Shown in pieces: positions 1-10,974 of a stretch of 64,000 nucleotides of DNA. Location of the stretch: contig NW_021940922.1 of NCBI RefSeq assembly GCF_004337985.1, forward strand, positions 1,431,256-1,495,255. Reading direction: 5' to 3'. Each line of letters begins with the position of its first letter. Within the stretch, counting starts at the first letter, position 1. The translations under genes were made by a program, and so were the position numbers. Under the pieces are notes generated by a model that worked only from the letters and a program-made list of their open reading frames with translations, was not told the origin of the DNA and made no database searches. This stretch comes from Pyricularia pennisetigena (Eukaryota; Ascomycota; Sordariomycetes; Magnaporthales; Pyriculariaceae).

Positions 1-3000
1 AATTCCAGCGACGCCGTAAAACGGGGGCCTGCCTCCGTTACGGGTCCGCTTCCTATTACGCCCAAAATTATTAATTCGCACCGGTTATACGTCCGACGTT
101 AAACGACCCCAAAAAGGGAAAAAATTAATTTTGGGCCACAATTTTAACCTAAGGGAAAACCGACGCGACGGGCCCGGACCACCCCATAATACGCCAATAA
201 ATATAAATCGGAAAAAATAATTAAAAAAAATATAAATTATAATAGATAAACGACCATTTTTTATCCCGGTTTTAACTAATTTAACGAAATTTATTATTAT
301 ATAAATGGATTTAGGGTGCGAATATTACGCGGTTATAAACAAAAATTGTACCGAAAAATTGGGAATAATAAAGGTTTTTTTACCATAAATCCGCCGGTTA
401 GGCACGGTAACGGGACGAATACGAACCGATATACGGGAAATAGGTAATTGCGACGTAAATATCGACGGTTAATCCGCGCCGATATCCTTTTATATAATTC
501 CGGGATTAACGCAGGACCTATTCCTGGGATTTTTTTGGATAACCCACCGGAAAATGGTATTTAACCCAAACCAGGGAGGGTTAAAAATAAGGTCCGTTAA
601 AAGGTTATTCGTGCAAAAATTATCCCTGCGTCCGAAAAACGGGAAGTTTACGGTGGTTATAGGTAATATGTTCCTAACCGCGGCCCGAAAAGCAAAAAAA
701 AATACGAACGAATAAATGGAATTCGTTTTTATTTCGTTACGAAATATAACCCGGGTCCTAATTTTAACGGCGGTAAATAAAAACGACGCAAAACCCCCGG
801 CGACGTTACCCGTAAAATTAAAAGGTTTCGAGGATTTATTTAACGACGGTAAAATTTCGGTTTTACCCCCGTATAAAGGCGAATTGGATTATTATATCCG
901 GATTTAAAAGGATAGCGACGGTAAATCCCCGCCGTTATTATAAGGCCGGTTATATTATATACCGCGCGATTAATTATTAAAATTGCGGCGATAAATAATC
1001 GATATAATGGATAAAGGATGGATCCGAATAAACGCGTCGTTAACCGCAGCCCCGGTCCTAATAATCCGGAAAATTTTTGGAAAATGGCGTTTATACGTCG
1101 ATTATAAAATATTAAACGTTATTATAATATAGGACCGGTATTTTCTACTATTAATTAAAAAAATATTCCGCTTTTTATCCGGAGCAAAATGGTTTATTAA
1201 AATAAACGTGCGCGCAGTTTTCCATAAATTACGCGTGGCCGAAAAGGATAAATATTTTACAGTTTTTCGCACAAAATTTGGATTATTCGAATGGTTAATA
1301 TATTTATTCGGATTAGCGGGCGCCCCGGCCATATTCCAGCGATATATTAACGGCGTTTTCGGGAATATATTGGACGATTATATATTAATATATTTGGACG
1401 ATATTTTAATATATACGTCCGGTTTTAAAACGGATTATTGGCGGAAAATTACCCATATTTTGGGAAAATTGAAAAAAACGGGTTTAAATTTGGATTTCGA
1501 TAAAAGCGCGTTCGCGGTTATTTCCGTTAAATATTTGGGGTTTATTATATACGCTAATATAGGCGTAAAAACTGATCCGGAAAAATTACGCGCGATCCGG
1601 GAATGGGAAACCCCGACGAAGTTACGAAAATTGCGCGGTTTTTTAGGATTCGCAAATTTTTACCGGGATTTTATAAACGGGTATTCGGGTTTAATGGCGC
1701 TTTTATTTCGATTTATTAAAAAAGGAATACCGTTTAAATGGACACCGGAGGAGGACGTTATTTTTAAAATATTTAAACAAATATTTTTGCAAACGCCAAT
1801 ATTGGTTTAATGGAGCGACGAAACGGAAACGAAAATAGAAACGGATTGCTCCGGCGTAATTATCGGGGGGGTATTGGTATAAAAGGGGAAAAACGGATTA
1901 TAAAAACCGGTAATATTCCATTCCGTTAAATTGACGACGGCCCAACGCAATTATATTATTTATAATAAAAAATTGTTCGCGGTCGTCCATTGTTTATAAA
2001 TATGGGAGGCGGAATTACGCAATATCCGTTTTTTTTTACTATTTTTACGGATTATAAAACGTTCGAATATTTTACGAAACCGAGGGTGGTATCGGAACGG
2101 TAAATGCGGTAAACCGAAATCCTATCCAAATTTAATTACGTTTTAAAATACCGATTAAGGAAATACGCGATAATCCCCGACGCGTTATCGAAACGGGAAC
2201 AGGACGAAATTAGCGAGGAAAAACGAACGATAATATTACGCCCAATACCCAGTAAAACTATAATCGGTATTTTTTAAATATTATTATAAAATATATCGCC
2301 GGCGGTCCCGGAAGGAATATTTATTTTCCAGCAACTTTATATAGCAGAATTTTGGAACGAAATAATGGAAAAAAACCCAATATACGCCCGTAAACGTAAC
2401 GCGGTTTAACAAAATATAAAACGATTCCCACCCGAGGCCGAAACGATAATATAAATAACGGATTATTTAATAAACGTTTCCGGTACGTTATTATATAAAA
2501 ACCGTTTTTAATTACCCAATTGGGAACCCTTAATTACGGTAATTTTATAACGAATTTACAAATCCCTAATAATTGGTTATTGCGGTAAAAATAACATATT
2601 TACGATTTTGGTTCGAAATTACTATTAGGACGGGATAGCCGAATATATCCGACGATTCGTACGCAATTGCGATATATACCGCAGGATAAAACCATCGAAA
2701 CAACGCAAACAAAAACTGTTATAACCTTTACCAATACCGGATAAATTTTGGAAACAAATTTCCATCGATTTTATAACGGATTTCCCAGGTAATAATGCGG
2801 ACGCGCCGCGTTATATAATAGTTATAATTAATAAATTTTCCAAATATATCCAATTAAAAGCGATGGATTCGATAAAAGCCGAAATTTGCGCCGCGAAATT
2901 CGTTTCCATTTGGTGGCGGTTTAGGGGTTTCCTTAACGCGATTATATCGGACCGGGGGTCGGATTGGGTAAAGGGTTTTTAGTCGGAATTATACCGATAA

Positions 3001-3836
3001 ATAGGAATTTTACAATTATTATTAACGTTTTACCATTTAAAAACGGATGGGGGTACGGAACGGATTAATTAGGAAATGCAGTATTATTTAAAGGTTTTCG
3101 AAATATTTAATTAAATAAATTGGCCCGGATATTTACCGGTTATTTAATTAACGTTAAATAATAGGAATTCGTTAATTACGGGAATTAATCCTAATAGGTT
3201 ATTATTAGGATACGAAATAAACGCGGTCCCGGTAATATAGGTAAACGGACGACCGGGTTCCACGCCCAAAGGTCGCGCGAATTTGTTTTTATAATATTTT
3301 AAAAACGGTATAAACGTGGCCTACGCCGTTATAGTTTATATATAATAACGCCAAAAAAAAACGCGAATAAAATACGGAAACCGGCGGACCGTTTCAAAAT
3401 AGGGGATAAAGTTTTTTTCAATTTACGGAACGTTAAAATTAATCGCCTGAATAAAAAATTTAATTTCGTAACGAATAAATATACGGTCGTGGCGATTTTT
3501 ACATTATTAATAATTACGTTAAACGTCCCGAAAAAAATCCACCCCATTTCTTACGTAAAATTAATCGAAAAAACCGCGGACGATTTATTACCGTCCCAAA
3601 TTCGTACCGATATTAAACCCGGCCCGTTATTAATCCCATCCGATTTAAATAACGAAACCGCGGAGGAATGGGTGGTGGAAAAGATTTTAACCGCGAAAAA
3701 CGCAATAAAGAAAAAACGTAAACGCAAAATTTTGGTAAAATGGAAAAGGTACGATAAACCCACGTGGAAGGATTTGGTAATAATGGAAAATATACGGGTA
3801 TTAAACGAATTCGAAGCAAAATGGGGGCCGGTTTAA
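1..3836 (+). pseudogene. RIP-degraded Ty3/gypsy chromovirus pol (gypsy I)
   Basis: Remnant of a chromovirus polyprotein; gag and the 5' LTR lie outside the window. In one frame from about 305 to 1810 there is an aspartic-protease-like stretch (DLGCEYYAV near 305, then a GLTQD segment), then a linker with LPPYKGELD at 860, then reverse transcriptase with KFGLFEWL, FGLAGAPA and the catalytic YLDD at about 1390-1401. RNase H follows at about 1811-2250 (TDCSG near 1842), interrupted by TAA/TAG. Integrase spans about 2540-3290, with Asp in SIDFITDFP (2760s), Asp in ISDRGSDW (2940s) and Glu in GGTERINQEMQ (3050s). A chromodomain closes the protein at about 3664-3810 (EEWVVEKIL, ILVKWKRYDKPTWKDL). 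Stops are nearly all TAA/TAG at expected Gln codons and several frameshifts occur (the chromodomain is in another frame), so it is dead. Family and domain order are secure; ends are not. Confidence 0.93.
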
Positions 3837-4750
3837 ACAAATAATAACCCAATATCGAAACGACGTTAATAATTAAATATTTAACCGGATTAGGGATTTG
3901 CTATAATTAATTAAAAGGTCGACGATTCCCCGGAAAAAAAGCGACGCGGTAAATTTAAAGTTAATATTAATTTAATTAAACGTAGGGTAAAAACAACACG
4001 CAGGATTAAACCCCTTACCGGGGCGAAATGCAACGAGGATAACCGACGACCATATAACCCGCGCCCATTTTTGGGGCGACGTAACCGTATCCCACCCACC
4101 CAACCCTCGAATTAAATTAATATATATAAAACGAAACGATAATTTTGCGCGGCGATAAAATATTAATTAAAAGCCGAATTATACGCTTCCGATTCGCTAT
4201 CCAAATTTCCCTTTTTTTTATTTTTTTCCTTTATTTCGACGTCCTCCTTTTTTATCCCATTATTTTCCGCGTTATTTTTAAAAACCGGGAATTCCTATTG
4301 TTCGGCGAATTGGTTAATTTTCCGCAACAGGGCGGTACGACGTCGGGCAGTATTTTCGATTAAAAAAGGTTTACGACGGGATTTTCCAAAAAACGGGTTT
4401 TTACCTATATTACGATTAAAAATACGAGGGCGCGACGAAATAGGGGTACGGGGACGCGAAAAATTAGATATATACCGAATCGGGGCACGAATAAAACGAA
4501 ACGCGACGGGGTAACGCGAAAAAAAAATTTCGAAACGTCGGCGGGGCGTGGTAATAATAAGGGCGAAAAGGCGTAAGGAATGCGCGGGGCGGAGTTAACG
4601 TATAGGAACGGCGGGGGAAAGGGTTAAAACGGTAATTAAAAGAGCGAAAACGTTATTATTTCGGCACGTTTCCTGCAAATTTTCTTTATAACGCGACGTA
4701 TTACGTTTTTGAAAATTTTTTTAAAAATTAATAACGTTATCGAAACAATT
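3837..4750. other. no gene recognised; probable gypsy I 3' region
   Basis: AT-rich, CpG-retaining sequence downstream of the chromodomain. It may hold the 3' untranslated region and LTR of gypsy I, but I cannot find a second LTR copy to prove it. No coding similarity seen. Confidence 0.3.
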
Positions 4751-4799
4751 AAATACTAAAGGAATTAAACGTATTTCCAGGTAAATAAAACCGCGTGCG

Positions 4800-5470
4800 A
4801 AAATTTATACCAATTAACGGTTACGATTACCGCCGTTACGAAAAGGGGTATTAAATATAACGGTAAAAATAGTGGTTTTAGTAGGGGTTATTACGGCCCC
4901 GGAGTTCGCCATTTTATCCTATGCGTCCTGGTAAGCGCGGACCCAATTAATATACGCGGTAAAAAAATTTCGAAATAATACGGTATTTTTGCCAGGGATT
5001 TTTTTACCATTTACGACAGTGTTTTTAATTAAAGGTTCGACGATATAACGATTATTATAAATCGTGGTTTTTAATTCCCGCAAACGGCGGCGGAGGATAA
5101 AATTAAAGGCGTAAGCGGCCTCGTTATAATAATAATACGATTTTTTGGTATCGCGGTATCGCTAATAACCAATACCGTTGGGGGCAGGGCTATATTCCCA
5201 AACCCCGTTGGTTTTGGACGTTTTCACATAAAAGACGTAAAAAATAAATATATTTTCCGGGGCGGTATATTTGTCGTTATTTAAATTACCCTGGAATTCC
5301 GCGGTACCGACAACGCGACGAAAACGTTGCGAATATAAATTAACGATATTACCCAATCGGTATTTAATCGATATAATTTACAAATAAACGGCCGTTATTA
5401 TTATATAACGAAAATAATTAACCATTACGGTGGGGAGGCCGGCTATTTCCATTACCGGTACTAATTTGTC
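4800..5470 (-). pseudogene. unidentified degraded coding remnant
   Basis: On the minus strand one frame reads almost through from about 5360 to 4800, with the rare stops being TAA/TAG that would be Gln before RIP. It contains motifs such as SQRFRRVVGTAEF, RRRLRELKTTIYNN and NFFTAYINWVRAYQDAQ, which look like a real charged, helical protein rather than random sequence. I do not recognise the family. A retroelement gag or an accessory transposon protein is possible. Orientation is opposite to gypsy I. Confidence 0.35.
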
Positions 5471-5779
5471 CAGGCGTTATTTGGGACGCGATTAAAAAAA
5501 TAAAGGCCCGGGATATAATAACGACGCGGTAACGATAAATAACGATACGAATAATAAATAGGAACGAACAGGAAATGAAAACGGCCGAAATAAAAGCAGT
5601 ACAAATAAAAAGCAAAACGAGGGGAAAATAGGAAAAATCGATAAAATAATAAAAAAAGGAGGGAATAAGGACGAAAAAGATTCGAATAAAGGAAAAATTG
5701 GAAGGTAAAAAGGACCAGGACGATAACGCGAAAAAAAATGCGAAAAACAGAAACCGTAACCATTATAGGAAAAGAATTG

Positions 5780-6420
5780 TACCAATGGATAAACGAATTT
5801 ATACCGCCCAAAGTGAAAGGAAGGTAAACCGCGACAAATACCCGTAAACGGTAAATACGATAAAAAAACCGCAATATTACCGCAATTAAAAGCAGGAGGG
5901 CAAAACCCGATTACGGTTTTATACCGCCCAAAATAAAAGGAAGGTAAACCGCGATAAACACCCGCAAACGGTAAAAACGATAAAAAAACCGCGATATTAC
6001 CGCAATTAAAAACAAAAGGGCAAAACCCGACCACGGCCTTATACCGCCCAAAATAAAAGGAAAATAAACCGCGACAAATACCCGCAAACGGTAAATATAA
6101 TAAAAAAACCGCGATATTTCCGCAATTAAAAATAGGAGGGTAAAACCCGACCACGACCCTATACCGCCCAAAATAAAAGGAAAATAAACCGCGATAACCA
6201 CCCGTAAACGGTAAATACGATAAAAACGCCATAATATAATAACAATTAAAAGCGGGAGGATAAAATTCGACTACGGACCTATATTAATTAAAATTAGGAA
6301 AAAACGAACCACGATAACCGCCCGTAAACGGATCCGGGGATAAAAAACCCGCGACATAACCGCGGCCGAAAATAGGAGGGTAAAACCCGACCACGGGCCT
6401 ATACCGCCCGGAATAATGGA
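5780..6420. repeat. 120-bp tandem array, about five units, codon-length period
   Basis: The marker ATACCGCCCAAA recurs at 5801, 5921, 6041 and 6161, exactly 120 bp apart, with degraded units at 6281 and 6401. Because 120 is a multiple of three the repeat is probably protein-coding (40 residues per unit). Read on the plus strand with TAA taken as former Gln, it gives a Lys/Arg/Asn/Gln-rich repeat with YTAQNKRK and KKPRYYRN motifs. The minus strand is open for about 740 bp but gives an implausibly aromatic, hydrophobic protein. Coding strand not settled. Confidence 0.75.
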
Positions 6421-6589
6421 CGGGTAGGTTATATTAGGATACGCGCCCGTTGGATTACTTTTATACCTCCAAATAGGGACTATACCCGATAAAAGACGGG
6501 CGAATGCGGGTTATATTATGGATTCGTATTTAAAACACGTATTACGTAATAAGATATAAAAGCGGGTCAGGGATGTTATATAAGGGGAA

Positions 6590-6704
6590 GGATATTACCA
6601 CGACCCGGATATGCACCTTTTCCTCCCTTTTCCCCCAGCGTTAGTAATAATACCAATAAGGATACTTAACGGTCTCAAGGCCGTTGGTTTACCCTATAAT
6701 AGTG
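6590..6704 (-). repeat. inverted copy of the segment at 30366-30460
   Basis: Contains the reverse complement of the stretch ending in AAGTATCCTTATTGGTG and GGGAGAAGGAAGG that also occurs twice in the 27.5-33.7 kb duplication, each time directly before a TA|GTCTCAG repeat. Here too it directly abuts one, so the pair moves or is copied as a unit. Confidence 0.6.
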
Positions 6705-6866
6705 GTACCGCCATAAACGGCGAAATGCGACAAAATGTCCTCAGACTAGAACGAGCGCGATCTTTTCGGCCAATATAATTGGTCGAAAAACCATGTGGCT
6801 GAAAGGTATATGGAGCGTTCGGTCCCCACTGCGAAGCAGGGGGGTCTAGTCTAAGCACTGAGACTA
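6705..6866 (-). repeat. TA|GTCTCAG repeat, subfamily A, copy 1
   Basis: Runs from TACCGCCATAAACGGCGAAA to CACTGAGACTA. The terminal stretch forms a hairpin (TAGTCT...AGACTA), and the body has CCACTGCGAAGCAGGGGGG and TCGGCCAATATAATTGG. Near-identical copies lie at 20734-20894, about 23660-23818 and 34875-35165. No coding potential; the function is unknown. Confidence 0.8.
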
Positions 6867-6987
6867 TGAACCAGAGCGTTTTTTGGATGGACCCACAGGT
6901 ACATTGCAAAGCCGCAATTGAGCCACGAAGTGGAGCGAAATGGATCAATTGTGGAGCTCTGGGCTTCAGGGATGAGCCCTGAGACTA
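6867..6987 (-). repeat. TA|GTCTCAG repeat, subfamily B, copy 1
   Basis: Starts with TGAACCAGAGCG and ends with the hairpin TCAGGG-ATGAG-CCCTGA followed by GACTA. Contains GCAATTGAGCCACGAAGTGG. Directly follows the subfamily A copy. Confidence 0.8.
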
Positions 6988-7073
6988 CTTTATACCTTTA
7001 TCGATTCAACGATTCAACGAATCGATTGTGCAACAAGATATCATCTCTATTACCCGCTAGCAGACGGTTATCT
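6988..7073 (-). repeat. Copia LTR fragment between two subfamily B repeats
   Basis: Matches the inverse of the Copia I left LTR (39360-39435), with the landmarks CTATTACCCGCTAGCAGACG and ATCGATTGTGCAACAA. It is bounded on both sides by outward-facing GTCTCAG termini, at each of which a TA is present. Confidence 0.8.
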
Positions 7074-7330
7074 TAGTCTCAGGGCTCATCCCTGAAGCCC
7101 AGAGCTCCACAATTGATCCATTTCGTTCGCTTCGCTCCACTTCGTGGCTCAATTGCGGTTTTGCAATGTACTTGTGGGTCCATCCAAAGAACGCTTTGGT
7201 TTAGGTTTGAGGACAATTTGACGATTTTCGCCGTTTATAGCGGTATTTTTGGCCTTTTTGCGACCGATATTCCCTTATTATTCCACAACCACGCAAAATA
7301 TCGAAAAAAAACATCGTTAAAAATAGGAAT
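7074..7330 (+). repeat. TA|GTCTCAG repeat, subfamily B, copy 2, with long tail
   Basis: Begins TAGTCTCAGGGCTCATCCCT and continues through TTTCGCCGTTTATAGCGGTA into a tail (GGCCTTTTTGCGACCG, ATTATTCCACAACCACGC) that is shared with 33730-33810 and, inverted, with 36490-36575. Confidence 0.8.
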
Positions 7331-7446
7331 TGGTAGGCCTTTTTCATTAATTTAAAATTTTTTGCACCCGGTACGCCAATTAAAAGTTGGATATAATCCG
7401 CCTTTTATCCGTTTATAGCGGTATCCCTATTATTAACCCAAAAACA

Positions 7447-7808
7447 CCATCGATACCCATTTCGCATTTTAATAATAACGATTATAATCCGTTAAAATTT
7501 ATATGTGAAAAATCGCAAAAGCGAAAGGAATTTTTATATATAAATGTTAATCCAAATATCGCAAAAATATTTATTTTACAATCCGTACAGGGTAAATTTC
7601 ATTTAATATATTATACGTCCACCTATAAATACCATCGATACCTATTTCGCATTTTACTAACAACGATTATAATTCGTTAAAATTTATATAAGGAAAATTG
7701 CAAAAGCGAAAGGAACCTTTACATATAAATTTTAATATAAATAACGCAAAATTATTAATTTTACAATCCGTATAAGGTATATATTATATAATACGCTATA
7801 TATCCACC
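7447..7808. repeat. direct tandem duplication, about 180 bp per unit
   Basis: The unit starting ACCATCGATACCCATTTCGC at about 7447 is repeated from about 7627, sharing ACGATTATAAT(C/T)CGTTAAAA, CAAAAGCGAAAGGAA and TTTTACAATCCGTA. The copies differ mainly by transitions. No coding role seen. Confidence 0.75.
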
Positions 7809-8479
7809 CATTAAAAAAAACCATTATTTCCGCAAATCTTTATATATTCGTATTTAATTATATATATATAATATCCGGAAACACGCCCACATATACCTCG
7901 TTTTCCCACCAAATCGACGCAATTTTTCGCGGTCCTAATCCCGTATACGCGGCGGTAGATACCTCCTCCGACGTATATATCCTCCCGGAATTATACGCCA
8001 AAACCAAAATTTTTGGTAATTTAAACCTATAATATAAACTCGTTTTTTCAATTATTATATAGCTTTTAAACTTCCACAAACCCCTTAATACTCCTACACG
8101 AATCCCATATTATAACTAAATATAATATATATACCGGATTTTATATAATATAAAAAATATTATTTTGCTGGTAAAAACCGGGTACGGGAAAAATATAATA
8201 TTGCAAACTATTTCGGTAATTCGCAATAATATTATTATTATCCAAATAATTCTATTAAGTAAATTAAAGTAAAAACAATTACGCAATATATAACGTTATC
8301 CCGCCGCAAACCCCAAATTAATCGATTAATCCATTTTAACCGTAAATATAAATATACGGTTTTTATTATTAAAATTAATTTCATTTAATATAACCCTTTT
8401 TGGAACCCGTAAACCGTTTGTAAATATACGCACACTTTTTTAAACCCGGAATAAACCACCAATTACCGATTCCTTAAAC

Positions 8480-9985
8480 TTTTTCGAAACCCTATATTCC
8501 ACCAACGTATCGTTTTATTTACTATTAATAAATTTTATATAATTTTACAATGGAAAAATTTTAATAAATCGTTTTTTATATTACGTTTAATCCGGGTAAT
8601 TATACTAGCAACCGTATTTATATTCGGGTGCACCGCAACTTTTACAGCAAAAATTAAAATTTACATTTTCGACCAATTATATTATAAAAGGATAATGCGT
8701 TTCGTTAAAACGCCTTTCGACCGACCCGAAATTACGATTATAATACAGTATTTGGAACGCAAAACCCTTATTAACGATTACCGGCGCCTTTTATTCCTAA
8801 TAGGGAATATTATACTATTATCCGCCACCCGTATTTTTAAAACTATTATATATATGGACGCCAGAAACCGTATTATCCAAACACGCCAATTTTTAATAAA
8901 AAACCTCGTTTTTAGGAAATTTATTAAACGAAACGCAACCGATATAATTATCCGGTACGACGCATTTACATTTAAAATCGACAAAATTAAAATTTACGCA
9001 AAATTTTCCGAACCGGATTTTAAAATTCGCATTATATTTTCTATTTTATTTTTGGGTATAAATATAAATATACCTAATATGGAACGTATAATACAATACG
9101 GCGCGTTAATATTAAACGACCCCGCAAATTTATAGTAAAAATTCGGACGAACCGCACGTGGGCCTAACCGTAAAAAAACCGTATATTTTTTTACGCCCTA
9201 TTAATATTTCGATACGCAGGGGTTTATCGCTAAATACAAACCAACCAGGCCAAAATTATTAACCAAATTAACCAAATAACCCGTAATATTATAAAAAAAC
9301 GTTAAAAATTTATAAATTACCCATTTAAATTTTTTAACGTATTTATAAACGCGGTTATTTTTTTTATTAACCTTTTATATATCGTTAAATTTAATTGAAA
9401 CGATAATAACCGGGTAAAACCGTCGGAATTACCATAAACCGGTTTTTTAAATATATTTAAACCACGCGTTCCGTTTCATTGGACGTAATAGGAAATAATA
9501 AATAGGAAAAAATTAAAAAAGAAGGCGCCAAATATGCAAACCTTCGCTAACGCTAAATGTTTTCGACGAATTATATTGGATTTTATATAGGAAACGAATC
9601 CATCCTTTACAATAAATTAACCTGAAAATTATTATGACGTTTACGTGCATTAAATTGGAATTTTACCCGCATTACCCCTTAAAAAACAACCAATTAAAAT
9701 ACTTAGGAAAAATTCCAAAAAAGGTTATATATTTAAACAATTGGATAAATGGGGTACCTATTTTGCAATAACTATTTTTTACCCAAACCCGCGGCGGTTA
9801 TACGATTTATTATCCCACTTGGTATTACCTAAACCAATAATTTTTAATATCGTTAAAAAACTCGTCCATTCCTATAACCGGGAATGGACGAAAAGCGATT
9901 TGCTGGAAAATATTCCAAATTTACAATTAAACAAATGGTTTAAACAATATAACGATTATTTCGTTATTTAACTCCCAATAATATA
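8480..9985 (+). pseudogene. RIP-degraded RecQ-like DEAD/DEAH helicase
   Basis: One frame carries successive superfamily 2 helicase motifs. At about 8506-8545 the motif II position reads INKFY where the family has D-E-x-H; each change is a RIP-type transition. Motif III appears as ILATVFIFGCTATFTA at about 8610-8655. The C-terminal RecA-like lobe includes TPFDRPEI (8704), IIYMDARNRIIQTRQFL (8845), IIRYDAF, GININIPNMERIIQYGA (9055-9105) and motif VI as QQKFGRTARG at about 9127-9155, with two TAG/TAA at expected Gln codons. From 9741 to 9971 an open stretch with PNPRRLYDLLSHLV and YNREWTKSDLLENIP probably continues the same protein. RecQ-type helicases unwind 3'-5' DNA; in fungi such genes can be subtelomeric or transposon-linked, which I cannot show here. 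The N-terminal boundary is unknown; 7860-8480 is probably part of it. Confidence 0.75.
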
Positions 9986-9989
9986 GGAA

Positions 9990-10960
9990 AATGGGACACG
10001 AAATCGCGCCTCCTATTTGCACAAATAATAAAAAAAAGCGGCGGAATTAAAACACGGTAGCACTTTAGGAAACGATAAATATAATTAACAATTATTCGGG
10101 AAAATAAACTAATAAACGCCGACGAACGAATTAAACGGTATTATAATTACAGGTTAAAATGTTGGTTAGCGTCAACGGTTACAAAAATAGCCAATATAGG
10201 AACGTTTATAAATTTATAACCTAAAAACTAAAAAGCAATTAAGGTTAAATTTTAATTAAATTAAATAACGTGCCCTGGATTACAAAAGGGTCGAACGATA
10301 AAAAAGGCGACGCCGAATTGGATTAACCAAAAGGGGAGGATTAAACAACGCAAAATATATAATTGTTAAATACCAAAATCCCCAATTAACGGCCTAAATT
10401 AAACGACCAAATACTAAATAATAATAATTATTACGTAAATTAAAAGCTTGGATTATATATAGGCTGGTACGGCGTAACGGCGCCCCGATTAAAAATAAAA
10501 AGGTTCGATATTGCGAATTGTAGTAATTATTACGGTTAAATTCCGGAAATTTTGGCGTTTCCATTTTAATTTTATTTTATTAGCAAAAAAACCCCACACG
10601 TAAACCCAATTATAAATACCTCCTTTTTTATTTTGATTAGCTTTTTTTTTTACAATAAGAACCTTTTTCCCGGCCGCCAAATTCTTTTTATAACGATTAA
10701 TAAAAAATTGTAACGATTAAACCAACGTTTAATTTTTTACCAATAACCGAACAATTATTATAATCGCAAAATTGCCTTAGCAAATATTGCAAACATATTC
10801 GTTAAAAAGCTTAATTAAAGCATTTTTAATTGGATAAAACTATTTATATTTTACCCACCTAAACAGGTATTAACCCAATCGTAACGAAAATAAATTATAA
10901 TTAACGCCGTTATATCGCAAGGGTACCCCCCACCCGGCTAGGTCCGGGGCAAATGAATTA
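9990..10960. other. AT-rich sequence without recognisable gene
   Basis: RIP-like composition with broken frames on both strands. It lies between the two helicase fossils and may be their untranslated or spacer sequence. No family similarity noticed. Confidence 0.4.
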
Positions 10961-10974
10961 ATTTTATTATAATA

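Noticed and set aside
5492..6232. Long minus-strand open frame across the 120-bp array
   Set aside because: Very aromatic and hydrophobic, composed of repeats, and open mainly because RIP creates TAA/TAG on the opposite strand. Reported as a tandem array instead.
5780..6420. Possible CRISPR array
   Set aside because: Units are 120 bp tandem copies without distinct spacers, and the DNA is fungal.
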